Shown piece after piece: positions 21,861 through 33,520 of a stretch of DNA of 64,000 nt. A program made the translations under genes and the position numbers. The notes under the pieces were generated by a model. The model did not search any database, was not told the DNA's origin, and saw nothing but the letters and a program-made list of their open reading frames with translations. This stretch comes from Lepus europaeus. Lineage: Eukaryota > Chordata > Mammalia > Lagomorpha > Leporidae. Numbering within the stretch: position 1 is the first letter of the stretch; the number at the start of each line of letters is the position of its first letter. The DNA is taken from NCBI RefSeq assembly GCF_033115175.1, contig NC_084850.1, forward strand, positions 113,443,939 to 113,507,938, written 5' to 3'.

Positions 21861-22849
21861 ATTATAATTACATTAGTTATATCCATTGTGGGAAACTTAG
21901 TGAATGACAAATGAACCTATTTGTATTATCTTTGCAGCTTATTATTAGTCTATAATTATTTCAAAATAGAAAATTAAACATTCAGTTAAGCCTCTTGCAG
22001 ATTAATTTTAATGAGTATATTATTTGCACATAGATGAAGTTTCTAATAGAATTTAAAAAATAGTTCTTCATAGACTTTATACATTATACATTAATGCAAT
22101 ATTGATATTTTTTATTTAGCTTGTATTTTCACCAAGTGTCAAATGGCCAACTACTAAAAATCAATATTCAACTGAAACTGATACTTAAACTACATATCAC
22201 CCTTATGGAATGAAATGATGGGTTTTAAGAACACAACTTAAATGTTACCACAGAAGCAATATTATAATACTATTAAAATTTGTAATTAAAATAGAAAATT
22301 TTACAGGAACTATTCCTCAGGATTGCCAACTGCCACATTGCTCTTCAAGTCACTATGTTTTACTTTTATCATACTAACTAGATACTAAGAAAAGATGAAT
22401 TTTTTTCTGGATAAGTCAGTATAGGTTACTGCTTGTGCAGCTATTATTAAGAAGTTACTCCTACTCCATTAAAGCTAGTCTGTAAGCTGTTCAGTAAGAA
22501 ATTTCTTAGAAAGATTTTATATCTAGAATTCACAGATTGAGAAAAGTTTTAAAATAATTTATCTTCAATTACTTTAAAAGATTAGCAGTCTACATTAATC
22601 AATTTAATAAATTTTTAAATGTTAGCCTCCATAAACATTTAACTATAAGAAGTTATTTAAAGTATCTTTAAGGCCCGTTGTTTTGAAACATGTTTAGTAG
22701 GAGTAAAAAGCATATGACATATCTCATTTTTCTGTAGTACTTTCTATTTAAGTCACAGTGTCTGTCTTATTTCTAAGTTCAATCCTTTTCTTGAATATTA
22801 TTGCATACAGTTTTACATTTATTCATCCTACTGTATATTTGTATTTGAT
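21861..22849. other. Unassigned AT-rich stretch
   Basis: Nearly 1 kb of AT-rich DNA with no exon, long frame or recognised repeat. Confidence 0.5.
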
Positions 22850-23190
22850 GTAGGGTAATTTATAAACAAAAGAAATTTATTTCTCACTGTTTTGAAATCT
22901 GCAAAGTCCAAGGTCAAGGTACTGACAAAACTGGGATCTGGTGAGGGCTGCTCACTGCTTCTAAGATGGCACATGATTTCTACAGCCTGCAGAAGGAATA
23001 TACCGTGTCCTCACATGGCAGGAGTAAAGAAAAGCAAGAGTGTGCCCAGTAATCTTGAGCCTCTTATAAAGGTGCTCTGCCTTCAAGACTGAATTATCTT
23101 CCAAAGGCCACATCTCTTAATAGTGTCACATTGGGGGTTAAGTTTCAACATGAATTTTGGAGTGGATACCACCATTCAAATCGTAATACT
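22850..23190 (-). mobile_element. MaLR-like LTR, antisense
   Basis: 'agggtaatttataaacaaaa', 'gaaatttatttctcactg', 'gcaaagtccaaggtcaaggt', 'gtgtcctcacatggcaggag', 'ttccaaaggccacatctct' and 'ggttaagtttcaacatgaat' give the complete antisense order of an MLT1/MST LTR. The frame at 22892-23092 is chance. Confidence 0.55.
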
Positions 23191-23349
23191 GTTTAAGTCA
23201 TCTTCTCAAGATATGAAAATTTCACAAACGGGATGTTTTCTCTTGAACGATTCAATTGGATCTAATGTGAATTTCTTATACTCATGAGACTTTTTTAATC
23301 AGCCAAAGAACTGAGAATGCCAGAAATTATGGTGAAACAAACATTTAGT

Positions 23350-23445
23350 TTTTTGGCTTTTTTGTTTTTGTTTTGAGATTTACTTATTTATATGAATAGC
23401 AGGGTGACGGGGAGGAAGAAGAGGATGGAGGGATGGGGAGAAATA

Positions 23446-23486
<41 letters not shown>

Positions 23487-23743
23487 TCTATCTGATGGTT
23501 CACTCCCTGAATGCTCACAACACAGTGCTTGGCCAGGGCAAAGCCAGGATCCTGGAACTCAATTTGGATCACCCACATGGATGGCAGTAGCCCAAGTACT
23601 TGGGCCATCATCTGCTGCCTTCCCAGGCAAATGAGTAGGAAGCTAGGTTGGAAGTGGACCAGCTGAGACCAAAACCAGCACTCCAATAGGGGATACAGAT
23701 ATTCCAAGTGGTGCCTTAACCTGCTGCACCACAATGCCAGCCT
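23350..23743 (-). mobile_element. CSINE, antisense, with long (GA)n
   Basis: Tail side 'gagatttacttatttatatg', then GA-rich DNA including a pure (GA)n at 23449-23482, 'ctatctgatggttcactccc', 'gcccaagtacttgggccatc' and 'aacctgctgcaccacaatgc'. It ends 'cagcc' at 23743. This is an older-type middle with 'atgctcacaacacagtgctt'. Confidence 0.9.
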
Positions 23744-24294
23744 TAAGATTTTGCCCTTCTAAGATCAAGGCCTAAGTCAAAGTTAAGTAGTGCAATATGG
23801 TTTAATAAGACAAAGCACAAAATTTAATACTTTATCTTTTATCATATCATAACAGACTAAAGATTATATATTCTTATTCATTTTTGAGATTTTTTTCCTG
23901 TACAGCTTGATTTATATTTTATATTACATATTTTGTCTTGTATAAACTGTATTTACTTTATATCTTTAATTTTATAATAAGATAGTTCAATAATGATAGA
24001 AGGAATAAACACACTTAATAAATGTTACATAAATAGAAAGAATTAAAGTTTATTTTGTTACTATGTCTTAATTATGGATTTCTGATTCACAGAATTGACC
24101 CATCCATTTAATATAAGAGTGAATTTCCTATCCCTGGAAGCTTAAAACCACTTCCAACAACTAAACCCAATTAGTCAGAACTGTACTAAAATCTGGACTG
24201 AAAATCCTTTGAGATTCTCTGAACTTCAACTCTTAATTGCATTATGGTCTCATTCACTTTAAATAATTCAGAATAAGGGTTATATAAATTGTCT

Positions 24295-24365
24295 AGTGCA
24301 CTTAGTCTGCAGATTATACTGGAGCTGGAATTTGAATCTGGTGAACTGATTCGGTCTTTAGAAAC
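24295..24365 (+). repeat. Possible MIR fragment
   Basis: 'ctgcagattatactggagct' followed by 'ggaatttgaatctggtgaac' resembles the MIR 3' part (…ggcagagctggaatttgaacccagg…). It is short and diverged. Confidence 0.35.
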
Positions 24366-24839
24366 TGTCAAGAACTTGAAATGTCTGAGATTTTACCCAA
24401 CACACAAGCTAAAAAATGTGGCTGCCTCTCTGTCATGGAATCTGTAAGACTGGAGAATACTGTGACCAGAGATGAAGTGCAATATATTATCCAGTGTGAT
24501 AACAGTAGCCAGAGTATCAGCACTTTCAGAGGTCCCTTGTGCATCAATTTCCATAGGGCAATGTAAACATGAACAGGTGAAGGCTATGCACAAGATAGAT
24601 AGCATTACAGGAGTGAAACCTTGCACTTACAGAATCCAAGCCTTTTCTAATGCTCAATAAAACTACCTGGCCTTTGCTTGAGCAAGAGACATTATCTTTC
24701 AAGCCTGTCACTCTGGAAATATATTAGAAGAATATTGTCATAAACAACAATGTCTACTTGCAATATACCCAAAGAAACATTAGATCCAGGAACAACTGTC
24801 TCCCAACAGAAATATACATAGTCAATATTTTAGATATAA
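24366..24839. other. Unassigned stretch with overlapping short frames
   Basis: Plus and minus open frames of 61-77 codons overlap at 24381-24660 but have no domain, splice context or codon pattern that would support a gene. It may be an unrecognised old repeat. Confidence 0.4.
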
Positions 24840-25095
24840 TAATATTTATCTACACGCATGCAGTGCTTATTGTATACTAAAATTTCTACCTATGTTAAAT
24901 ATTAGATCCTCCCTACAACTGTGTGACTTAAGCACTAATATTACCATTCCCTTTCCACAGATTAGAATACTGAAACAGAGAGGTTAAGTATCTATCTCAA
25001 GGTTACTCACCAGCGAGCTGCAGAGTTGGGACATGAAGCCAGGTAATATAATTGTGATCCTATTCCCTTATTCACTATGCCATACTGCCTCAAAA
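24840..25095 (+). repeat. MIR SINE, near full length
   Basis: 'cagtgcttattgtatactaa', 'gatcctccctacaactgtgt', 'ccacagattagaatactgaa', 'acagagaggttaagtatcta', 'aaggttactcaccagcgagc' and 'ccattcactatgccatactgcctc'-type wording follow the MIR consensus in order, including the conserved core. This is the clearest MIR in the window. Confidence 0.8.
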
Positions 25096-26120
25096 AGTTA
25101 TTATTTACATATTTTATTAGATGTTATCTTGATATCTGAAATGGTCCTATCTTCTATAAAAGGTGGCACATACTTGTCCCTTGAAATTTCTGCCTCAAAG
25201 TGTCAATTCTGTCTAGGTAAGTATGGTCTGAACAATTTATGCACTGTGTTACAAGTAAGGAAAGCTTTAAAAATGTAGCACATAGATGATATGATTAGAA
25301 GACTGTCAACATCCATACCACAACACAATGGATAAGGAGTTTTGGTCTGGGCTGTGTATCATTCGCATCCTCTTTATTAAAACATTGACATGATGTAGTC
25401 TCTGTTTCTCAAATCTGGCTAATATTTGGCACTGTCTTTAAATTTAGTAGTGACCTTCTAAATATTTTTAATTTAATTTGTCTTGACTCTTTAAATTTAA
25501 ATAATTTTATTAACACACAACTCCTGATTTTCCATCATCACCACAAGGATATTGTTGGAGGTTTTATGAAATCTCTTAATGAAGTTCAAACACCTTCTTT
25601 CTGTGTTCCTTCCTTCATCCACCATTCTAGTGAAAAATGAACCCTGTCAAAAGTATGAAATGAGGTGAGTTTGACTTCATTTGTTATTAATTAATCCATA
25701 ATGGTGTTTGGTAAGTACCACTCCATATCTAAGTTTTCATTAAAGCTCTTGACAGGGATTAGTTTATTTTAATAAATGGATTAGCTTGCTCCTTTTCCCT
25801 CTGAGAGAGAAAATTGTAGGGAAAGGACATTGAACAGTAAAAAAAATGTGACTGTTGGTATATTTGTGTGCCTTTTGGATGTGGTTGGAAGGTTCCTGGT
25901 ATCATGGAAAGAATGTAGAACTTATAGTTAGATTCCCATATGTTTGAAGCACTGTACTGGGCAAGAGAGAGTGAGGGTATCAATGTCAAATTTAATTGCA
26001 TTTGTAAGAATTGGAATCCATAGAAGCCAAATTAGAAGGATTAATTTTACCCAGGACTTGGCATTTACTAAATATTTATTTTATTATTGTATGGCAAGGG
26101 GAATGAAGAAAATATAGAGG
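25096..26120. other. Unassigned AT-rich stretch
   Basis: No exon or named repeat. The frame at 25759-26001 (minus) has no signature. Confidence 0.5.
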
Positions 26121-26186
26121 CTATATATATGTATACATATACATATATATAGTATCTATATATATGTATATATATACATATTTATA
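26121..26186. repeat. AT-rich (TA/TACA) low-complexity tract
   Basis: Alternating ctatatatatgtatacata and related units with several short palindromes (gtatac, tatata). Nothing suggests a replication or regulatory role. Confidence 0.85.
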
Positions 26187-26397
26187 GCATTAAATGTATT
26201 CATATTTATAATGTGCAGATCTATCTAAATCTATATTAAATGAAATGGAAAAAGTATGAATCAGTTGTAATTTTGAATACCATCTGCATATCTGAAGACA
26301 AAGTATTTTTATTTTATGTGCAAAAATATTATTGTGATTACATTTTTATTTTAGACCATATCTTATAGCTATGCAAGCTGAACACTCAAGACTGAAA

Positions 26398-26715
26398 GGG
26401 GCAGTTCTGGTGCTATGGTCTAGCAGGTAAAGCTGCTGCCTGTGACGCAGGCATCCCATTTGGGTGTGGGGTCATGTCTCAGCTGCTCCACTTCTGATCC
26501 AGCTCCCTACTAATGGCCTGGGAAAAGCAGCACAGGATGGCCCAAGTGGGAGACCCGGATGAATCTCCTGGATCCTGGTTTCAGCCTGCTTAGAACTGGC
26601 CATTGTTGCCATGCAGGGAATAAGCAAGCAGATGGAAAATCTCTCCCTCTCTCTTTGTGTGTGTGTAATTCTGACTTTCAAATAAGCAAATAAATATTTT
26701 TTTTAAAAAAAAAAG
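26398..26715 (+). mobile_element. CSINE, sense
   Basis: 'ggggcagttctggtgctatg', 'gacgcaggcatcccatttgg', 'ccacttctgatccagctccc' and 'gtttcagcctgcttagaact', ending 'caaataagcaaataaatat'. The 'cccaagt-gggagacc' junction lacks the usual 25-bp 'gcttgggcccctgcaccca' block, a small internal deletion. Confidence 0.9.
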
Positions 26716-27779
26716 ATCAAAAGGAGCAGTAGATATGTATGTGGCAATACTTGCCATGGAGTGATAGTTTTTTTTTTGGGGGGGCCAAGGAATGGATACT
26801 TGTTTGCACATTAAGTTTATCTAGCCAGATTTTTGTATGCTAAAAATTCTTCATAATAAATAAGATAAATAAATATTTCTCCCAAAAGTGAGGAAAGGAA
26901 GAAGACAAAGTTGTATATCATAGCATAAGGTGATAAGCTATTGTGATGTCAGGACTCCATGTAAAATCATGGGGAATTTGAAGAGTGTGCATGAGAAGCA
27001 GTGGAAGCCAAAGACATTTATTTGTGCCACAAAGTTTTCTGCAGCTAGACTCTTACACACATTACAACCATCATGAATGTCCCACAAGAAAAAAAAATTC
27101 AGTTGTATTTAATGTCAATTTTACAAACTTTGTTTTGGATTCTGACTCTTCATTAACCCCGCAAACCTTTTCCTAGTTCATATACATAACTGCCTCATGG
27201 ATTTTTAGGTGGTTTTGCTTGATCTAGATGACAACCAGCAATATTTTCTCCTGCCTCTAAAAGACCTCTACTTTGTGTGACTTTTTTATTCTTGGAATAT
27301 ATTTTCTGATATAAAGCACTTCTATATTCTTACTACACACAAAAATTGTAGAATATAGTATACACGTTTCCTTACCTTGTGTATTGTTATTTCAGTCATG
27401 CACACTGTAGCCCTCTTCAGAAAAAAAAAGCATTAAATGATGTTGGAGATTACACAGGATTGACCAAAAACACAGATAATGCAATTATTTTACGTACAGA
27501 AAGTCTCAGTTGTCAAACAATCAAAGTGATGACTACATAATTGATCTTAATTATTTGTTAAGATGAAAGCAACTAGACTAGCAAGATGATGCCTTGACTC
27601 AGATCAGTCATTTTAATGACTGAATCAGAGCTCTGCACTGATTCATATTTGAGGGACTAACTGCTCCTGAGCTGAAAAAAGTAAATCAGACAATGGGTGA
27701 TGCACTCTTTATATATGAAATATGTCAGAAATCACGGTGGCAGGAGTTTACAATAAATAATATTAATGTTAGTATATAA
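26716..27779. other. Unassigned stretch with possible conserved part
   Basis: No exon. A poly-T/poly-G run lies at 26769-26785. The portion at 27430-27720 has homeodomain-like cores (ttaattattt, taattgatc) and a 20-bp palindrome at 27604-27623. It could be a conserved regulatory block, but one sequence cannot show this. Confidence 0.4.
27604..27623. promoter_or_regulatory. Perfect 9-bp-arm palindrome
   Basis: TCAGTCATT and AATGACTGA are exact reverse complements separated by TT. The arms contain TGACT/AGTCA half-sites of the AP-1/bZIP type. Whether a factor binds there is unknown; the motif could be chance in AT-rich DNA. Confidence 0.4.
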
Positions 27780-27990
27780 CAATTGTACAACACAATGCCA
27801 TTTACAAAGCACTTTCACATGCAATCCAATTTATTCTTCACAGCAATCAGATCAGATACCATTGGTCCTATTTTATGCTGAGGAATTTTTTCTGAAATTA
27901 TTGCAGTTTAAATACCTCACCCAAAGTTATATATATCTTATGACTGCTGCAGTTACAATTGAAGCCAAGAGCTGACTACAGTGTTTCAGT
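27780..27990 (+). repeat. MIR SINE fragment
   Basis: 'caaagcactttcacatgcaa', 'tccaatttattcttcacagc', 'ataccattggtcctatttta' and 'aatacctcacccaaagttat' match the MIR order from the 5' third through the core and the 'cccaaggtcaca' region. Confidence 0.65.
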
Positions 27991-28449
27991 GCTTTCTCCC
28001 ACTATTCCCAGTTGTCATTTACAGACATCAAGTCATAACTTCATTAAAGCTATATTATTCTTATGAAATAATTTTCATTAAATTAATTTGTATTGGAAAA
28101 CCTAGATAATAGTTTTATAGTTATCACTGAGAAAAATAACCAATTTAATGCCATCATAAGTAGTGGAGGAGTACAATAAACTTACAGCTCTATTGTCAGT
28201 TTTAATGGAAGTTTCTCAAATTCCATTTTTATGACAATTTTTGAACTAAGCGAAAAGAAGTTTGAGAAATCCTTTATGGCAAAGTATTTTACTTTATCAG
28301 ATGGAGACTCTTGTTCTCTAATGCAACAGGAACCTGTAGATATTCTTGACAGATTGATTTTAGTTGTCAGTTATCCTGATGAGTTGTTTGCAACTAGATT
28401 TTTTTAGTTTCAACTTTTTCATAGACATTCTTTCTCTATCCCCCTCTCT
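27991..28449. other. Unassigned AT-rich stretch
   Basis: Nothing recognised between a MIR and a CSINE. Confidence 0.5.
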
Positions 28450-28766
28450 TTTATGATTTAATTATTTAGGCAGGGTCATAGAGAGAGAAGGAGAGACAGA
28501 GAGAGATAGAATCTTCCATCCACTGATTCACTTCCCAAATGGCCACAATGTCCAGGGCTGGGCCAGGCCAAAGCCAGAAGTCAGGAGCTTCATCCAGGTC
28601 TCCCATGTGGGTGGCAGAGGCTCAAGAACTTGAGCCATCTTTTGCTGCTTTCCCAGGCACATTAGAAGGGAGCTGGATCAGAAATGGTGCAGCAGGAACA
28701 TGAATCCCATGTTGGATGCCAGTGTCACAGACGATGGCTTAACCAGCTAAGCCACAATGCTGGCCC
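28450..28766 (-). mobile_element. CSINE, antisense
   Basis: 'ttttatgatttaattattta', 'aatcttccatccactgattc', 'cttccatccaggtctcccatg'-type wording, 'catcttttgctgctttccca' and 'agctaagccacaatgctggc'. It is the older form with 'gccacaatgtccagggctgg'. Confidence 0.9.
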
Positions 28767-29809
28767 TGATACTCTGTTTCTTAGCAATTTATTCAGAGTA
28801 CTTTGTTTATTTCTTGGTTGTCCATTATCATAGATCAGTTTCAAGCATAATTATAATCATGATTTCGATTTTTTGCACCCCTGAGCTATTCACAAAATAT
28901 TCTTCTATATATTTTAAGAATGTTAGATCTTGTACATGTGTCCATTACATGTACGTCACTGACTATAACAATCTCAGAGAATGAAACATTATTTTCCCTG
29001 AAGAATCCAGTAAGAGCATGGGGAAGCAAAAGAAATCAAGGAAGTATGTGACTATGAAGCGGATACTTAGTCTAAGAGATCAGAGGCTTAAAGTATAGAT
29101 TAAAACTTAAAAAGAAGGAAAAGAAAGATCCCAGTGCACTGAAGTAAAAGAGAAGTTCCCCAGCACCCTTCCTGCTTATTCTTCCAATATAATACACAAC
29201 AGGGCGCACTTTGCCACATCCTGGTTGATACTAACTTTATCAACTTTTCCATTAAAGCTAAACTGGAGTTAGTACAATCAATGATGGATTCTCTGTATGC
29301 CAAGTGCATTTCTTGTATAACTGTATAATGGCAGAAACTAGGAAATTGAGGCAGAAATATCAAGTAGCACTAAGGATTGTCAATGATCTAAGATTTGAGG
29401 AATTACCATGCACACACAAAGGAACCTATGCAGATTACTGCTTAGTATAGACAGTGACTCAGCACAAGTGTTACATTGTGGCCAGCTGATGGCAACCTTA
29501 AACCAAGAATGTGGAAGATCCCTGGAGTTCCTATTATGTACATTTCTAACCACAGATACATCAAATGAATTTCAGATGATTATGGAGCACCTTGGTTCTA
29601 ATTCTGCCAAGACAATGTTTCCTGGCCTTCCTTGGACCAATTTTATCTGTTACCAGTTTGCTAAACGTGCTACAGCAGGAATTAGTATTCTCTATACACT
29701 TCTGTTGTATTATGAACTGAGTATGATTAAATATATACACTTTTTTATGCTGATTTGAAAAAAAGAAACATTAATTTCCCTTAAAATGTACATGAAGCTA
29801 CTATATGTC
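28767..29809. other. Unassigned stretch
   Basis: Open frames at 28757-28984, 29100-29363 (minus) and 29408-29758 have no recognisable domain. The last, 116 codons, is the longest in this part but has no conserved motif or splice context. Confidence 0.45.
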
Positions 29810-29830
29810 TATATCTATCTATCTATCTAT
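29810..29830. repeat. (TCTA)n tetranucleotide
   Basis: A short TATC/TCTA repeat of about five units, potentially length-variable. Confidence 0.85.
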
Positions 29831-30841
29831 GAAGATTATGTCTTCATGGGAGTGAAAGCCTATGTTGAGATGCATGTTTCCAAAGCAACATTAGGAGCTG
29901 ATGCCCTCTCTGATAAGGCTCCAGTGGGTCAAGTAGCACCTTACTTCTAGCCCATACACCAGGAGCTCATGTCCTAGGGATTCCCTTTTCAAAAAGCCCT
30001 GAGTCCACTTCCAGGGTTGTGTGGGATTCTTCCTGGGTCCACCATGTTAAGGGCAGACCTTCCTGAGGTATGTACTCCCCTAAGCCCAAGGATAAGTTAA
30101 GTGGCAAATGTTAATGGGGAGTTGTGAATTAAGTTTTAACCTATATATGGGAGTGTCCACATGAATGCAAATCCCCTCCCAGTGTGGAAAGATGCAAAAG
30201 AGAGAGGAAATGTGAGGGAGATATTAGCAAAGGGGCACATTACGTGTGCTCCTATCTTCTAACTTAGAAATGCAAAAACACCTTAGAGTTAGGTAACTAT
30301 CTTTTCAAGTTATGCAAACATAACATTTGATTTAACAGTCTAACATTATAGACAAAAGAATTTTTAAGTTAACAGATTTGTGTGTACACACTTTGTATTT
30401 TCTCTTTTAACAATCTCCCCAGTGTTGCTACAATCTCCCCAGTAACCTGAGCAAGGGTGGCTTTACCAGATAAGGAATTTGCACTTGCTTTGCTAGCATA
30501 TGCCAATAACATATTGAATATCTAGTCATGATGGTTATCAAAGCTTAGATAAATTGTCCTTAAATTTGAATGGCTTCTCATATTTCCGCTTACAGAAACC
30601 CTAGTAGTAAGACAGTACATTGGGAAGGCTTTGTTCAAAGTAATGAACCACATATGAAGAGTTCAAATGCTCAGTACTACTGAAGAGAAAATTCAGGGCA
30701 GTTCAATTTAAGTTATCCAGCCACTCAAAAAACACATATCAATCATTCACTATATAAACAGAAGACATTTTGTAGAATTTGTAAGAGATAACAAAAAAAA
30801 TGAATCAGGTACAGTTCTCATTTTTGATTAATAATGAAGAT
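29831..30841. other. Unassigned stretch, possibly an old LTR
   Basis: About 1 kb without a gene. 'caatctccccagt' occurs twice at 30411-30443, 17 bp apart. The prose-like, less AT-rich segment at 29840-30230 could be an eroded LTR, but no family is recognised. Confidence 0.35.
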
Positions 30842-30845
30842 AAGC

Positions 30846-30909
<64 letters not shown>

Positions 30910-31173
30910 TTGTCTTCCATTCACTGGGTCACTCCTCAAATGCTTGAAAAACCACAGTTGGGCCAAGGCAAAGCCAGAAGCCCAGAACTCCATCCAGCTC
31001 TCCCAAGTGGGTTAAAGGGACTCAAGGCACTTGATCTGTCATCTGTTGCCTCCAAGTATGCACTAGCAGGAAGCTGGTTCAGCAGCTGGACAGCAAGGGC
31101 TCAAACCAGCTCTCTGAAATGGGATGTAGCAATCCTAAGCATCAGCTAACCCTCTAAGCTGTCATGCCCTCTC
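30842..31173 (-). mobile_element. CSINE, antisense, with long (GA)n
   Basis: A (GA)n tract at 30845-30909, then 'cttccattcactgggtcact', 'aaaaccacagttgggccaag', 'ccatccagctctcccaagtg' and 'cactagcaggaagctggttc', ending 'ctaagctgtcatgccct'. An old, diverged copy. The arginine/glutamate-rich frame at 30800-31015 is just the GA repeat. Confidence 0.88.
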
Positions 31174-32294
31174 CAGTTCTATTTATTTTAAAAGACCAGT
31201 CCAGCCAGTACAGCTTCACCAAGGTGCATTTCTCAATACTGTTCTCTCTAGCCTAAGGTAGGTACATATCCCTTGAGCTGCCAGAGTACCTCATGCACAC
31301 ACATCACTGTATTCTAATAATTTACACATGTGTTTACCCACCAGAATTGAATCCTCTTAGTGCACAAGGGTACCTTCTATTTATGTATGTACTCTGCTAC
31401 ACACAGTGTCTGGGACATAGTATGAACAACGTAAAGGCTTACTCAATGGCAGAAGATTGGAGGAATACCCCAACGATATTGTTGAATAGATAAAGATGGG
31501 GCTCAAATGTGAAGAGAAAGGAGAAATTACTTGAGGAATATGAAATATCATGAAGAAAGCACAGGTGTGATCCTTGCATAAGTAGTACAGTTGAAATTTG
31601 CTGTGGGTTTTCTAGGCAGAGATTTGGGAAGTCATGAAGATTGAGATTTCTGAACACAAGGGTACATAGGCTCCATCTTGTTTGTTAAGCAATGCAATGT
31701 CAATCAGTGTTTTTGATGAGTAGGATTACATAAATGGTGATATATTTTGAGCATTTTAACCACTTTTTGCTTGAAAGACAATGTCAAAAGAGATTAGATG
31801 GGGCAGATAAACTAATAATTTTTTCATTCAACAATCATTTATTGAGGTAAAAAAATTTAATAAGCCCAATCTTGGAGACACTGAGGTATATAAGTGGTGG
31901 TTTTGTGTTGGAAATCTCCTGGGGAGACTGACCTTTCAAAATAGTAGCTACCACACAATGTGATCAGTGTTCTTGGGGAAAAGTATTACAAGGACAACAT
32001 AAACATAGAAAGGTGATTTATTAAATACCATAAATGAAGACTTGTGCTTGAAGGAAGTGATAGTGGGAATGGAGTAGGAGGAATTATCCTGGAAGATATT
32101 GCAGATTTTTAATAAGTTGGACTTTGTGCTGTATACATGTATGCAAGTGGGTGGAAGGCTCGAAGTTGGTTATGGCTAGAGTCTGGCATTTACTTGGAGG
32201 GAATAAAACTACATTAACCAAGTAAGAAAATGCAAAAGGTTTAGGAGGTTGAACCCAAAGATTAAATCACATTGAGAAAATGGTTTCTTTGGAA
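31174..32294. other. Unassigned stretch
   Basis: No exon. At about 31825-31900 'cattcaacaatcatttattg' begins a segment like other eroded repeats at 11245 and 50640, but the family is not named. Confidence 0.4.
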
Positions 32295-32305
32295 AACTAG
32301 GCAGA

Positions 32306-32566
32306 TGGGGCTGGCACCATGGCTCACTTGGTTAATCCTCTGCGTGTGGCGCCGGCATCGCATATGGGTGCCGGGTTCTAGTACAGGCTGATCTTCTTCC
32401 AGTCCAGCTCTCTGCTGTGACCCGGGAAGGCAGTGGAGGATGGCTCAAGTGCTTGGGCCCCTGCACCAGCATGGGAGACCGGGGGAAAGCACCTGGCTTC
32501 TGGCTTTGGATTGGCAAAGTTCCGGCCATAGTGGCCATTTGGGGGGTGAACAAATGGAAGGAAGAT

Positions 32567-32608
<42 letters not shown>

Positions 32609-32635
32609 AACTCTACCTGTCAAATAAAAAAAAAG
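32306..32635 (+). mobile_element. Young CSINE, sense, with target duplication
   Basis: 'ggggctggcaccatggctca', 'taatcctctgcgtgtggcgc', box B-like 'gggttctagtacaggc', and 'gcttgggcccctgcacca', ending 'ctgtcaaataaaaaa'. The flanking aactaggcaga at 32295-32305 and 32636-32646 is a perfect 11-bp duplication. Confidence 0.95.
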
Positions 32636-32646
32636 AACTAGGCAGA

Positions 32647-33496
32647 AATAACAGCAACGTTTTATTGAACAAACTCTCATTTCCTATATTTACTTCATTA
32701 TGCAGCCTAAGGAATCACTAAGTTAAACTGGCAGGCAAGCAGCTTCTCCTTCATTTTGGGACACTAGGAGTATAAATTTAGGTAGAGAAAAAGTGATAAT
32801 GTAACCATTCATAAGATAATGTACAGAACTAGCACTAATCATTCTGGACCAGAAAGCAGTTTAACCCAGACATTGACAAACTTCTATGTGACAACTGAGT
32901 GAATCCACTGTAGTATTTTGCCTAAAATGGTCCTAAGTACAAAAATCAAACATCTTTCTGTGCTGAGTTTCCATAAAGCTAGTGGAACAAGGATCCTAGT
33001 ATTTTCTCAAAGAAAGCAACTTTCTACTTCTGATTACTGTATTTTACATTTGTGGAAAGAATTTCAGGTGGGAAAAGGAGTATTTTCCTTTTAAAGCAGG
33101 TGAATGCACTTGTCACACCTTTCTGCTCACAAAGTCAAGGATTAAGCAAAATCATTGGGCTCATGTACTTCTAGTTCTGACCTCTGTTTCTGACTGCAAA
33201 CAAGTCTGCCAATCATTGTCAGTTTTGTCAGGAAATTCTGTGACATGAATGCTGAGCATGAGTCCAATGATTACATTCTCATAGACTATTGAAAAATTGT
33301 CAAAGAAATAATACTATACTTGCAGTCTGTTATCTAAGGCAGCAAACTAGAGAAGAAAGATTAGAATATTTCCATACCCTCTTATGGATTGGCCAAATTA
33401 ATGTGTGTGATTATTAAAGTGACTATAATGTAAGAAAGACAAAGGAACAAAAATAAAACTGGAAGGGATCAACTCAAGAAATTCATGACCTCCATT
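32647..33496. other. Unassigned stretch
   Basis: Nothing recognised upstream of the L1 5' end. No poly-T or inverted L1 3' segment occurs here, which argues against a twin-primed origin of the L1 at 33521. Confidence 0.5.
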
Positions 33497-33520
33497 AGAT
33501 TTCCAATACAAACTGTCTTA
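33497..33520. repeat. Left flank of the L1-CSINE insertion
   Basis: This 24-bp segment (from agatttccaata to ctgtctta) resembles 36262-36290 at the far side of the insertion. The right copy has five extra bases and four substitutions. The most economical reading is a decayed target duplication. Confidence 0.55.

Noticed and set aside
26121..26186. Palindromic AT tract as a replication origin or matrix attachment site
   Set aside because: It is low-complexity DNA of a kind common in AT-rich intergenic regions; nothing else supports a function.
29408..29758. 116-codon open frame as a possible small gene
   Set aside because: No recognisable motif, signal peptide or homologous copy in the window; its length is plausible by chance in 64 kb.
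30411..30443. Short direct repeat caatctccccagt as a CRISPR-like or tandem array
   Set aside because: Only two units; the genome is mammalian and no array follows.
30800..31015. Arginine/glutamate-rich protein
   Set aside because: Simply the translation of a (GA)n microsatellite within a CSINE.
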